From contig JAQXNX010000010.1 of NCBI GenBank assembly GCA_029098225.1, positions 310,001 through 374,000 of the forward strand: a DNA stretch of 64,000 bases, read 5' to 3'. Positions 50,358-58,724 of this stretch are shown piece after piece. Origin of the DNA: Spirochaetales bacterium. Lineage in GTDB: Bacteria; Spirochaetota; Spirochaetia; Treponematales; Treponemataceae. The translations under genes were made by a program, and so were the position numbers. The stretch's first letter is position 1; the number at the start of each line of letters is the position of its first letter. The notes beneath the pieces were generated by a model. That model ran no database searches. It saw nothing but the letters and a program-made list of their open reading frames with translations, and was not told the DNA's origin.

Positions 50358-51876
50358 TTTTAAAATCCTTAAAAACGGCTTTTCCGCCGGTCTGTTTAGT
50401 TGAATAACAGAACAATGCAAAGCGAACGCCTGCAAACTGATCTAAAGTATAGCGGAGTTTTACCGGCGCGCCAATATTTTTAAAACTGCAGGTATTTTCT
50501 GCCGCCACAGTTTTTTCATCCATTTGCGAATTAATGCAAAACTGTACGTTTTCTTTTTCATGTTCCAGATTAAAAACAGCTTTTAATTCCAGCCTTGGAG
50601 AAGAAATTTCTTTTTCTTCAATAATGTCCGGTTCGGAATTGTCATAAACGCCCATAGCCCACGGACTGTAAGGAATTTTATGCTCCGCAATTATAAGCTT
50701 ATATTTTCCGTTTTTTTTCGTAATTCCAATAAAACCGTATTCACCTTCCAGGGCACAAAGTCCTGCAACGTCACCTTCATTAATTTGTGTTGCATCAATT
50801 TTTACCGAACCTGTACAATGCTCTGTAAAAGTTCGTTGTGTTAATGTATTTGCTGCCTGAACTGCATTTTTACATATTTTTCCGGTTGTAACTGTATAAC
50901 TGTCTGGCGAAAGTTCAATCAGTTTTTTTTCCGGAATATGATTCCATTGCCAGGCAGGATTTGTAAAGTCGTTGCTGTAAAGCGGCGCATAATTATAATC
51001 AGGACGTAAATCTTTTACAGTTATTTGTTCAGGTGCTTTTCCATTTGTTCCAAACACAGGAAAATCCTGATCAAAATTTACAGGCACTAAAACAGGAATT
51101 CGCCCAAGCGCTCCATGGTCCTGAAAAACAATTGAATACCAGCTGCCGTCTGGAGTTTGAACAATTCCTCCCTGAGCAGTTCCGCTGTTCCAGCCTGCAA
51201 GGTCTGAGCAAAGAACATCGCAGCCTGTATAAGGTCCTTCTATATTATCTGCAACAAAACAGCTTTCTGTGCGCATTTTTCCTTTTGGAATATGAATTAA
51301 AAATACATAATATTTTCCGTTAATTTTGTAAAAATGGCTTCCTTCGTAACCAAGAATAACATCTTTTGGATTGTCGCGGATAATTACTTTATTAATTCCG
51401 TCTTTTTCTGGTCCAGATAAATCTGCTTCTAATTCTGTAAGTGTAATATTCATATTTCCGCTTACACAGTAAATTCTTCCATCATCATCAAAAAGAAGAG
51501 ACATATCGTGGTAAAAGCCTTTTATTTCTGAACGCTGCCAGGGACCTTCAATTTTTTGGGAAGTAAAGAGATAAGTTTTTTGCGTATCGTTTGCAACAAA
51601 GCATAAAAAAAATTTCCCATTGTAATATCGCAGGCTTGCTGCCCACATTCCTTTTCCATAGGCGCCTTTATTATCGTTTAAAGTTTCTGCATCAGTCTTT
51701 TCAAGTTCATTGTAAACATATGCTGCATGCTCCCAGTCTGCAAGATTATACGAGCGCAAAATTACGCAGCCCGGCATAAAATGCATTGTAGTACTTACCA
51801 TATAATAAGTATCATCTACACGAATTATATCCGGATCAGGAAAATCGGCAGGAATTATATAAGACGAAGTTTTCAT
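50344..51876 (-). CDS. GH43 family (subfamily 12-like) beta-xylosidase/arabinofuranosidase, intracellular
   Basis: 510 aa. The GH43 five-blade propeller motifs are 'DFPDPDIIRVDDTYYMV' (catalytic base Asp14), 'YHDMSLLFDDDG' and 'GYEGSHFYKINGKYYVF' (acid Glu), followed by a C-terminal beta-sandwich (from about residue 310). 'STTMHFMPGCVILRS' is typical of the GH43_12 xylan side-chain/xylosidase group. No signal peptide, so it acts on imported oligosaccharides. No Shine-Dalgarno; TATATT ends 7 nt before the ATG. Confidence 0.9.
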   Translation of the reverse strand: MKTSSYIIPADFPDPDIIRVDDTYYMVSTTMHFMPGCVILRSYNLADWEHAAYVYNELEKTDAETLNDNKGAYGKGMWAASLRYYNGKFFLCFVANDTQKTYLFTSQKIEGPWQRSEIKGFYHDMSLLFDDDGRIYCVSGNMNITLTELEADLSGPEKDGINKVIIRDNPKDVILGYEGSHFYKINGKYYVFLIHIPKGKMRTESCFVADNIEGPYTGCDVLCSDLAGWNSGTAQGGIVQTPDGSWYSIVFQDHGALGRIPVLVPVNFDQDFPVFGTNGKAPEQITVKDLRPDYNYAPLYSNDFTNPAWQWNHIPEKKLIELSPDSYTVTTGKICKNAVQAANTLTQRTFTEHCTGSVKIDATQINEGDVAGLCALEGEYGFIGITKKNGKYKLIIAEHKIPYSPWAMGVYDNSEPDIIEEKEISSPRLELKAVFNLEHEKENVQFCINSQMDEKTVAAENTCSFKNIGAPVKLRYTLDQFAGVRFALFCYSTKQTGGKAVFKDFKIELY

Positions 51877-51972
51877 TTATAAAAATATAAGCTTATCTAT
51901 AATAAAAAAGCAAGATGTTATAATACTGCGTTTGTATTGCAGGTAGAATGATTCTTCTATATTATAGATAAA

Positions 51973-52488
51973 ATGAAACTATTAATTGTTGTAGATATGC
52001 AGAATGATTTTATTGATGGAGCTCTTGGAACTAAAGAAGCAGTTGCTATTGTTCCGAATGTTGTTGAAAAAATTGCAAAAGCACGCGCAGCTGGCGAAAT
52101 GGTCGTTTTTACCCGAGACACTCATCAGCAGAATTATCTTGAAACTCAGGAAGGAAAAAATCTTCCTGTTTTACATTGCGTAGAAGGTAGTGCAGGCTGG
52201 ATGATTTCTGACAAGCTTGAAGTTGGAGATAGCCGCATATTTAATAAGCCTTCGTTTGGTTCTATGGAGCTTGCAGATTTTGCAGCTTCATTGAATGGTC
52301 TGGAAGAAATTGAACTAATTGGTCTTTGTACAGGAATTTGCGTTATTAGTAATGCATTTATCTTAAAAGCAAAACTCCCGGAAGTAAAAATTAGTGTAGA
52401 TGCTTCGTGCTGTGCATGTGTAAGTCCAGAAAGTCATAAAACAGCGCTGAATGCTATGAAGTTGTGTCAGATAAATGTAAAAATTTAA
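51973..52488 (+). CDS. Nicotinamidase/isochorismatase-family cysteine hydrolase
   Basis: 171 aa. 'LLIVVDMQNDFIDGAL' holds the catalytic Asp8, 'FTRDTHQQN' gives the metal-type Asp-x-His, 'PVLHCVEG' another His, and 'LCTGICVISNAFILK' the nucleophilic Cys. The metal set suits nicotinamidase (PncA-like), which feeds NAD salvage, but other amide substrates are possible. TATTAT (51960-51965) ends 7 nt before the ATG and no ribosome site is seen. Confidence 0.85.
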   Translation: MKLLIVVDMQNDFIDGALGTKEAVAIVPNVVEKIAKARAAGEMVVFTRDTHQQNYLETQEGKNLPVLHCVEGSAGWMISDKLEVGDSRIFNKPSFGSMELADFAASLNGLEEIELIGLCTGICVISNAFILKAKLPEVKISVDASCCACVSPESHKTALNAMKLCQINVKI

Positions 52489-52548
52489 ATATGTGGTGCA
52501 AGGATAATAGGAGTTATACTATAAACCAAATATAAGATTTATTTCTTA

Positions 52549-52576
52549 TTGACTATTTTTTATGATATAATAAAAT
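52549..52576 (+). promoter_or_regulatory. Promoter of xylB
   Basis: TTGACT (52549-52554) and TAAAAT (52571-52576) are 16 nt apart; TATAAT at 52566-52571 overlaps. The leader to xylB is then about 150 nt and includes the GC-rich patch at 52600-52690. Confidence 0.45.
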
Positions 52577-52599
52577 TTATAAAAAAATGGGTTAGGCTA

Positions 52600-52690
52600 T
52601 GGAACTGCGCCGAAGGCGGCCACCGCAACGAGAGAAACGAGTGAGGAGGCTGAGCGTTAGCGAACAGCAGAACAGCCGGCCGTGCGATGG
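52600..52690. repeat. GC-rich patch in the xylB leader
   Basis: GCGCCGAAGGCGGCCACC (52604-52621) is the exact complement of 31251-31268. GAGCGTTAGCGAAC and CAGCCGGCCGTG follow. The sequence lies between the xylB promoter and ribosome site, so it forms part of the leader RNA. Confidence 0.55.
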
Positions 52691-52735
52691 CGAAGACAGA
52701 GCACGGAAACCCCAAAAAATATAAAGAGGATATTT

Positions 52736-54220
52736 ATGAAAACTGTTGCAGGAATTGACCTTGGTACTCAGAGTATGAAGGTTGTAATTTACGACTACGA
52801 AAAAAAAGAGATTATCGAAAAAGCAAGCTGCCCTATGGAACTGATTTCTGAGGCAGACGGAACACGCGAGCAGAAGGCTGAATGGTTCGACAAGGGACTT
52901 GAAGTTTGTTTTGGAAAACTTTCTGCTGAAAATAAAAAGACTATTGAGGCTATCGGCGTTTCTGGTCAGCAGCACGGTTTTGTTCCGCTTGGAGCAGACG
53001 GAAAAGCTTTGTACAACATTAAGCTCTGGTGCGATACTGCAACTACTAAACAGTGTGCCGAGATTACTAAGAAGGCTGGCGGCGACAAAAAGGTTGTTAA
53101 GCTGCTCGGCAATCTGATGCTTCCTGGTTTTACCGCTCCAAAGATTCTCTGGCTTAAGGAAAACAAACCTGAAGCTTTTAAGGCTTTGAAATATATTATG
53201 CTTCCACACGACTACCTCAACTGGAAGCTGACCGGCGAGTATGTTATGGAGTACGGTGATGCTTCTGGTACTGCTCTCTTTGATTCAGCAAATCGCTGCT
53301 GGTCTAAAAAGATTTGTGATATTATTGACGGCGGCCTGCTTGGTCTTTTGCCAAAGCTGATTGAGCCAAGTGCACCGGCTGGAAAAGTGTCGGCTGAAGC
53401 TGCTGCCGCTTATGGTATTCCTGAAGGAATTCCTGTTTCTGCTGGTGGTGGAGACAACATGATGGGTGCTGTCGGAACTGGTACTGTTGCAGACGGCTTC
53501 CTTACAATGTCTATGGGAACTTCTGGTACACTTTACGGATATAGCGACAAGCCTATTAATGACCCTGCAAACGGTTTGAGTGGCTTCTGTTCTTCAACTG
53601 GCGGATGGCTGCCTTTGCTTTGTACTATGAACTGTACAGTTGCAACTGAGTTTGTTCGCGGTCTTTTCCAGCTTGATGTAAAAGAGCTTGATGGCGAAGC
53701 TGCTAAGGCTCCTTGCGGATCTGAAGGTGTTTTGGTTATGCCATTCTTCAATGGTGAGCGAACTCCAAACCTGCCAAACGGACGTGCAAGCATTACAGGT
53801 TTGACTTCGGCTAATACAAACAGAGCAAATATTGCACGTGCTTCTCTTGAGTCTGCAGTATTCGCAATGCGCGGTGGTCTCGATGCCTTCCGCAAACTCG
53901 GCTTTAAGCCTCGCGAAATCCGCCTGATTGGAGGTGGTTCAAAGTCTCCACTCTGGCGCCAGATTGCAGCAGATATCATGAACCTGCCAATCCGCGTTCC
54001 AGCACTGGACGAAGCAGCAGCCCTCGGTGGAGCAGTTCAGGCCCTCTGGTGCCTTAAGAACATGAGCGGCAAGTGCGACATCGCAGAACTCTGTGCAGAG
54101 CACATTACTCTCGATACATCAAAGAGCGCAGACCCAATTCCTGAGAACGTTGCAGCTTATGATAAGGCATATGCTGAGTACAACAAGGTTCTCAATCAGG
54201 TTGCTCCATTGTATGTGTAA
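52736..54220 (+). CDS. xylB: Xylulokinase
   Basis: 494 aa from the ATG at 52736, with AGAGGA 8 nt upstream; the open frame extends 18 codons into the GC-rich leader. It phosphorylates D-xylulose to xylulose 5-phosphate. FGGY motifs are 'AGIDLGTQSMKVVIYD', 'GVSGQQHGFVPLG', 'LSMGTSGTLYGYS', 'FNGERTPNLPNGRA', and 'RLIGGGSKSPLWRQIAADI'. Codon use is strongly biased, suggesting high expression. With the GH10 and GH43 genes it points to pentose use; xylA is not in the window. Confidence 0.93.
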   Translation: MKTVAGIDLGTQSMKVVIYDYEKKEIIEKASCPMELISEADGTREQKAEWFDKGLEVCFGKLSAENKKTIEAIGVSGQQHGFVPLGADGKALYNIKLWCDTATTKQCAEITKKAGGDKKVVKLLGNLMLPGFTAPKILWLKENKPEAFKALKYIMLPHDYLNWKLTGEYVMEYGDASGTALFDSANRCWSKKICDIIDGGLLGLLPKLIEPSAPAGKVSAEAAAAYGIPEGIPVSAGGGDNMMGAVGTGTVADGFLTMSMGTSGTLYGYSDKPINDPANGLSGFCSSTGGWLPLLCTMNCTVATEFVRGLFQLDVKELDGEAAKAPCGSEGVLVMPFFNGERTPNLPNGRASITGLTSANTNRANIARASLESAVFAMRGGLDAFRKLGFKPREIRLIGGGSKSPLWRQIAADIMNLPIRVPALDEAAALGGAVQALWCLKNMSGKCDIAELCAEHITLDTSKSADPIPENVAAYDKAYAEYNKVLNQVAPLYV

Positions 54221-54260
54221 TTAATTAGGCTTCTCGCCGTCCAGCCTCGTGCCTGACGGC

Positions 54261-54348
54261 TTGAACTTCCATCCCGTAGAAGCTTAGCTCCGGGGTGATT
54301 ACATATACCGTCCCGCGTGACACTATGTGTTGCGCGGGATTTTTTTTT
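54261..54348 (+). terminator. Terminator with conserved upstream box, copy 1 (after xylB)
   Basis: TCCCGCG/CGCGGGA stem (54311-54339) and nine Ts form a clear intrinsic terminator. It is preceded by a box including AGCTCCGGGGTGATTACATA (from 54286), repeated at 59897 and 60680. CATCCCG (about 54270) can pair with CGGGGTG of the box to form a second hairpin, and the box's CGGG could pair instead with the terminator's CCCG. Over 88 bp it matches copy 2 closely. Confidence 0.8.
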
Positions 54349-54361
54349 ACTCGGGTCGTCA

Positions 54362-55558
54362 TTATTTAAGTACTAAGATTTGTTTTTTTTGTAATTGTGC
54401 TAACAAGGGTTTATAAATAGAAGTGTCATCAATTTTTGTTATAGTTGTTACTTTTCGCCCACCGTCTTTAGATGATGAACCACAATGATAGATTCTTTCA
54501 TCAGGCGTATTGTAATCAATAATGATATAGCGGTCATGAAAGATATTATCTGCTTTTTTTATGTCGATTTTAAGACCTGAGTATTCTTTACAAAAATCAT
54601 CAAACTCAACTTTATGTAAGCCATTATTTATATTGTCGGTGTAGATTGTTACAGAGACATTTTGTTTAGCATGTTTAAAGAGTACGAGAGTTTTGAGAGA
54701 AATATAATTATCAATAATTGCAATTGATTTGTTGGCTAGTGTATATATCTGCTGGTAGGCTAAATCACTTTCAACAGGCTGACCGTTTAAGATAAGCCAT
54801 CCGGGAGGAATTTCTGGTTTTCCAAGATTCAACATTATAGGTGAAAGTTCAGATTTTCTTACCATATCACCAAGGTTGCTGACGACATTTTCTACTTTAT
54901 CATCAATTTCTGTGAGTTTTTGGCGGAATTCGATAATATTCTGAGCATTTTCAGCAGTCTGTAAAGAAAACCGTAGAAAATCACGTTGATTTATCATCTG
55001 CTGATTATCTACAATATAGTCTTTCATTTGTTTAAAAAGGCGGACAAGTGCCTTACTTTGCTTTGTGGCAAGTTCTCCTTTGAGGACAGTCATTAGCATG
55101 TATACGCCTTGTTCGGTGAAGGCGTAGGGGAGTTTTCTTTTTCCACCCCAACTTGAAGTCGAAAAATTCGACTTCAAGTTAGAATCTTCTTGTTTTGAGG
55201 TCGAAATTTTCGACCTCAAAAAATCAGGATTTTGTTCCAAACTTGAAGTCAAAAATTTTGACTTCAAGTTAGAATCCTCTTGTTTTGAGGTCAAAATTTT
55301 TGACCTCAAAAAGTCATCATTCAAGGTAAAATTTTTTGACTTTGAAAGTTCCTTGACTTCATCATCAGATAATCGAAACATCAAGTCTTCTTCATCAAAC
55401 TTTTCAATATTATTCTTTACCTGTTCATTTAATCGTTTCGTTGTATATCCATAAATTTCTGCCAGATCTGAATCCAGCATAACTTGTACACCGCGGATAA
55501 GGTAAATCTTATCTTTGAGGATTTGTTCATCAATAATTATTTCAGTTTTTTCTTCCAT
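54362..55558 (-). CDS. ORF6N-domain protein with C-terminal PLD-like domain
   Basis: 398 aa. The ORF6N domain ('LIRGVQVMLDSDLAEIYGYT', 'RLNEQVKNN', 'LPYAFTEQGVYMLMTVL'), typical of phage and island proteins, is split by an insertion of about 70 residues (about 75-140) carrying four copies of an octapeptide like LRSKILTS. After a coiled-coil stretch (about 205-240), residues 255-398 resemble a phospholipase-D/nuclease fold with one HxD-type motif ('FHDRYIIID' and 'HCGSSSKDGG'). Likely DNA-binding or nuclease-related. It is the left-most gene of the island. Confidence 0.78.
   Translation of the reverse strand: MEEKTEIIIDEQILKDKIYLIRGVQVMLDSDLAEIYGYTTKRLNEQVKNNIEKFDEEDLMFRLSDDEVKELSKSKNFTLNDDFLRSKILTSKQEDSNLKSKFLTSSLEQNPDFLRSKISTSKQEDSNLKSNFSTSSWGGKRKLPYAFTEQGVYMLMTVLKGELATKQSKALVRLFKQMKDYIVDNQQMINQRDFLRFSLQTAENAQNIIEFRQKLTEIDDKVENVVSNLGDMVRKSELSPIMLNLGKPEIPPGWLILNGQPVESDLAYQQIYTLANKSIAIIDNYISLKTLVLFKHAKQNVSVTIYTDNINNGLHKVEFDDFCKEYSGLKIDIKKADNIFHDRYIIIDYNTPDERIYHCGSSSKDGGRKVTTITKIDDTSIYKPLLAQLQKKQILVLK
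55150..55311. repeat. Four perfect palindromes, in two 90-bp direct repeats, inside the ORF6N gene
   Basis: AACTTGAAGTCGAA/TTCGACTTCAAGTT (55150-55180), TTTTGAGGTCGAAA/TTTCGACCTCAAAA (55193-55221), AACTTGAAGTCAAAA with its complement (55240-55270), and TTTTGAGGTCAAAA with its complement (55283-55311). Arms are 14-15 bp with loops of 1-3 nt. The second pair repeats the first at a 90-bp (30-codon) period. Where the copies differ (G to A), the opposite arm differs too (C to T), so pairing is kept. Confidence 0.9.
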
Positions 55559-55608
55559 ATCTCAATCTCGCTCTTTAATAAAATAGAAAATTTCTACATA
55601 CTTTATTT

Positions 55609-56085
55609 ATGCAGAATCCAATGCAAATCAACTTTGAAGAAATAGATTCATATATCAAACATGAATTTTGCTATGAAGCACAACAAACTGAGTTTGATAT
55701 AAAAGAACCAACACCTAATTACGCTTCAATCAATGACTTCATAAAAGAAGCTGACGATATTCTGCAGGATAATATTCGTAACCTTATTCTTTCAAAGCAG
55801 CTAGATGAAGTTGAAGTCTATAAAAAAGCCGATGTAGACCGCAAACTTTTTTCAAAAATCAGAACCCAGCCAGATTATCATCCGAATAAAAATACTTTGC
55901 TCAAATTATGCCTTGCAATGAATCTAAATACAGATGAAACAGAAAATCTGCTGAAATCTGCCGGTTATTCTCTTTCAAAAAGCCTTCGGTCAGATCTGAT
56001 TTTGCGTTATTGCTTTGGACATAAGATTTTTGATGTTATAACTGTAAATCAGATATTGGACCATTATGGAGAAAAGGTTATTTAG
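55609..56085 (+). CDS. HTH-like conserved protein of the island
   Basis: 158 aa. Residues 60-155 match a helical, XRE-related domain known from many Firmicutes proteins of unknown function: 'YKKADVDRKLFSKIRTQPDY', 'KNTLLKLCLAMNLNTDETEN', 'LLKSAGYSLSKSLRSDLILR'. The N-terminus is acidic and unassigned. It is probably a DNA- or RNA-binding regulator. No Shine-Dalgarno; a CATACT box ends 6 nt before the ATG. It is divergent from the ORF6N gene. Confidence 0.65.
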   Translation: MQNPMQINFEEIDSYIKHEFCYEAQQTEFDIKEPTPNYASINDFIKEADDILQDNIRNLILSKQLDEVEVYKKADVDRKLFSKIRTQPDYHPNKNTLLKLCLAMNLNTDETENLLKSAGYSLSKSLRSDLILRYCFGHKIFDVITVNQILDHYGEKVI

Positions 56086-56157
56086 CATTCCTCCTTCTTT
56101 GAAGAAAGACTACAACAGGTCAGGTGGGAAGTGGTCGTTTTGAAAGCGACAAATGTA

Positions 56158-56466
56158 TTATATATTTTCTTTTAGAGATCTAAGTAATTCTTTTTCCAAA
56201 GAAGACATTACATCATTTTTAATTTTTGAAATCTTTTTATCTAGTTCTGGATTTGCTTTATTTGACTGAAAAAGAATTTGTGGTTCTACATCAAGAGCCT
56301 CTGCAATTCTCTCAATTGTAGAAAGCTTTGGAACATTTTTATAAATTTCCATAAGTCCAATATAACTCGTTGCTGTATTACATGCTTCAGCCAATTGTTC
56401 TTGTGTAATCCCTTTTTCTTTGCGAATTCTTTTTATGTTATCAATAACTGTTTTTTCTAAACTCAT
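56158..56466 (-). CDS. XRE-family repressor of the GmrSD gene
   Basis: 102 aa. The helix-turn-helix reads 'KEKGITQEQLAEACNTATSY', 'PKLSTIERIAEALDVEPQIL', followed by a Lys/Glu helix. It is divergent from the restriction gene, and two palindromes with the same TATATCA half-site (56472-56549) lie between. This suits a repressor that controls both itself and the restriction enzyme. Confidence 0.85.
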   Translation of the reverse strand: MSLEKTVIDNIKRIRKEKGITQEQLAEACNTATSYIGLMEIYKNVPKLSTIERIAEALDVEPQILFQSNKANPELDKKISKIKNDVMSSLEKELLRSLKENI

Positions 56467-56471
56467 AATGC

Positions 56472-56549
56472 AGTTATATCAATTATGATATAACTCTATA
56501 TAATTTTTATTGACAATATTGATATAGAAATATATCATAATTGATATAT
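56472..56549. promoter_or_regulatory. Divergent operators and promoter of the XRE/GmrSD pair
   Basis: AGTTATATCA-ATTA-TGATATAACT (56472-56495) and ATATATCA-TAAT-TGATATAT (56530-56549) are perfect inverted repeats with the same half-site and a 4-nt centre. A further half-site TGATATA stands at 56520. TTGACA (56510-56515) and TATCAT (56533-56538), 17 nt apart, form the plus-strand promoter; its -10 is covered by the second operator. Confidence 0.78.
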
Positions 56550-56593
56550 TAATTCATATATTAGAAATTACTGTAAGAAGGGAATTAAATAAT

Positions 56594-58687
56594 ATGAAAG
56601 CATCTGAAACTTCGGTTTTAAGTTTTATAGGTGGATTGGATAAAACGTTTACAATACCTCCTTATCAAAGAAATTATGAATGGACTATAGAACAATGTAA
56701 CGAGCTCTTTAATGATATTGAAAATGCATATTTAAAAGAAAAAACTCATTATTTAGGCAATGTTGTTTATTATTTTGGTGAGAAAAATGGAGCTGAATAC
56801 ACAGAAGTTGTTTTAGTGGATGGGCAACAACGAATTACTACAATAATTCTTCTATTATGTGCAATAAGAGATTCTGGGAAAAATAAGGATGAATTCCAAA
56901 AAAAAATAGATACTAGATATTTAATAAATGATACCAGTGATGAGAAATATCGAATAAGACTTAAGCAAACAGCTTACGATTATCAAAACTTTCTTTCTGT
57001 AATTAATAAATCAAAAAATAAAGATGAAAATAATAATATTGTAAAAAACTACAATCATTTTCTTGAATTGTTACATGATACAGATATTTCTTTAAATGAT
57101 TTATATAATACAATACAAAAACTAGAAATAGTAAGTGTTAACCTAGAAATAGAAAATGACTTAGAAAGTGTTCAAACGATTTTCGAGAAAATTAATTCTA
57201 CAGGAAAACCCCTAAGTGCTGCGGATTTGATACGAAATTGTCTTTTATTATCTAAGTCTTCTGCAGAACAACAGCGTCTCTATGATAATTATTGGATAAA
57301 CATTGAACGAACTATAGAGAATGATTCTATTTCCTTTTTAGCTAAAAATTACTTAATAATTCAGACATTTTCTGATATTGCAAATTCAGAAATATACAAA
57401 GTTTTTAAGGAATATTCTTCAAATAGTTCAAAGTCACATGAAGAAATATTAGGGGAATTGGTTACTTATTCGAAATTTTTTAACTGGTTAAAAAAGAATA
57501 ATAGTCCAAAGAAAGAACTTAATAAATATATTCAAGAATTGAACTATTTAAAAACTGAAGATGTCTATCCATTGTATTTATATCTACTTAATAAATTATA
57601 TGATAAAGATAATAATGAACTTTTAAAAATATTTCATCTTTTATCTGATTTTATGCTTCGTTTTCGTATTGTTTCAGCTTCAGGAGGAGGAGGAGCTCTA
57701 CGGTCTGTTGTTTATAAATTACTTGAGAAAATGAGTGAAAATGAAATTCAGATATGCTACGAAGATATTTATTCAGAATTATCTAACAGCCCATCAAAAT
57801 CAGGTCGGTATCCATCGGATGAGGATTTTAAACAGTCTTTAATGCAATCTAGAAAAAACAATCATACTTATGGAAGAGTTCTTTTACGAAAAATTGAAGA
57901 TTATGAAACTAAAAATATTAGTGTTCCGTTAGAAGAAATAACTGTTGAACATTTTATGCCTCAGACATTAAATGAATGGTGGAATAAAAATTTTGGTGGC
58001 GCGGAAAAAGCGATAGTAATATATGAGAAATATCTAAATTGCATTGGTAATTTAGGAATAATGTCTCAAGGTTATAATTCATCTAATTATAATAAATCAT
58101 GGAATAAGAAACTTGAAATAATAAAGCAGGTACAATTCAATATTACAAAAGAGGTTGTTGAGTATAAAGAATGGGATGAAACTCACATTCAAGTTCGTAA
58201 TGTGGATTTAGCGAATCGTGCATGTAAAGCAATAACTCCTCCACAGACAAGAAAAAAGATGCAGCCTCTTTTTACAGTAGAATTTGAGAATGGAATTTAT
58301 CCTGCTTCTGATATCACAACAGATATGAATGGTTCTGATGTAAAAGAAGTTTTATACAAAGGAAAACCCTTGGGAATCAATTCTTGGAGATACTATTTTA
58401 ATGAAATATGTAAAATTACATATAAATTAGATTCAGAAAAGTTTGGAAAAATTGTTAAAGAAAATTTAATACATAAAAATTCCAAAAAAAGAAATGGAAA
58501 TAAAAAAGACCCTTTAATCTCAAAGAATTCACATTTGTTAGTAGAAGCAAAAAAAATTGGAACTTCAGAATACTATTCAGAAGGATCTTTAAGTTCTGAG
58601 AGAGCAAGAATATATGCAAAGCAATTATTGGATTTATATGGAATAACAGACTGCTTTTCAATTTATGTAGTTAGTAAAGATAATTAA
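56594..58687 (+). CDS. GmrSD-type (DUF262-DUF1524) type IV restriction enzyme
   Basis: 697 aa, single chain. The GmrS/DUF262 part starts with 'IPPYQRNYEW' and has the nucleotide-site motif 'VLVDGQQRITTI' (Asp76-Arg80), plus 'VQTIFEKINSTGKPLSAADL'. The GmrD/DUF1524 nuclease part has the His-Asn pattern 'ITVEHFMPQTLNEWW', 'CIGNLGIMSQGYNSSNYN'. About 120 extra C-terminal residues ('EVLYKGKPLGINSWRYYF' onward) are unassigned. GmrSD cleaves DNA with modified cytosines, as in T4-like phages. The gene is more AT-rich than its neighbours, consistent with transfer. Controlled by the divergent XRE gene. Confidence 0.85.
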   Translation: MKASETSVLSFIGGLDKTFTIPPYQRNYEWTIEQCNELFNDIENAYLKEKTHYLGNVVYYFGEKNGAEYTEVVLVDGQQRITTIILLLCAIRDSGKNKDEFQKKIDTRYLINDTSDEKYRIRLKQTAYDYQNFLSVINKSKNKDENNNIVKNYNHFLELLHDTDISLNDLYNTIQKLEIVSVNLEIENDLESVQTIFEKINSTGKPLSAADLIRNCLLLSKSSAEQQRLYDNYWINIERTIENDSISFLAKNYLIIQTFSDIANSEIYKVFKEYSSNSSKSHEEILGELVTYSKFFNWLKKNNSPKKELNKYIQELNYLKTEDVYPLYLYLLNKLYDKDNNELLKIFHLLSDFMLRFRIVSASGGGGALRSVVYKLLEKMSENEIQICYEDIYSELSNSPSKSGRYPSDEDFKQSLMQSRKNNHTYGRVLLRKIEDYETKNISVPLEEITVEHFMPQTLNEWWNKNFGGAEKAIVIYEKYLNCIGNLGIMSQGYNSSNYNKSWNKKLEIIKQVQFNITKEVVEYKEWDETHIQVRNVDLANRACKAITPPQTRKKMQPLFTVEFENGIYPASDITTDMNGSDVKEVLYKGKPLGINSWRYYFNEICKITYKLDSEKFGKIVKENLIHKNSKKRNGNKKDPLISKNSHLLVEAKKIGTSEYYSEGSLSSERARIYAKQLLDLYGITDCFSIYVVSKDN

Positions 58688-58724
58688 TTAGCTTAGAAAA
58701 TCAAATTAATAAGGAAAATAGCTT

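Noticed and set aside
55150-55311. CRISPR-like array in the ORF6N gene
   Set aside because: Repeats are palindromes in two 90-bp units within an open reading frame, with no unique spacers and no cas genes.
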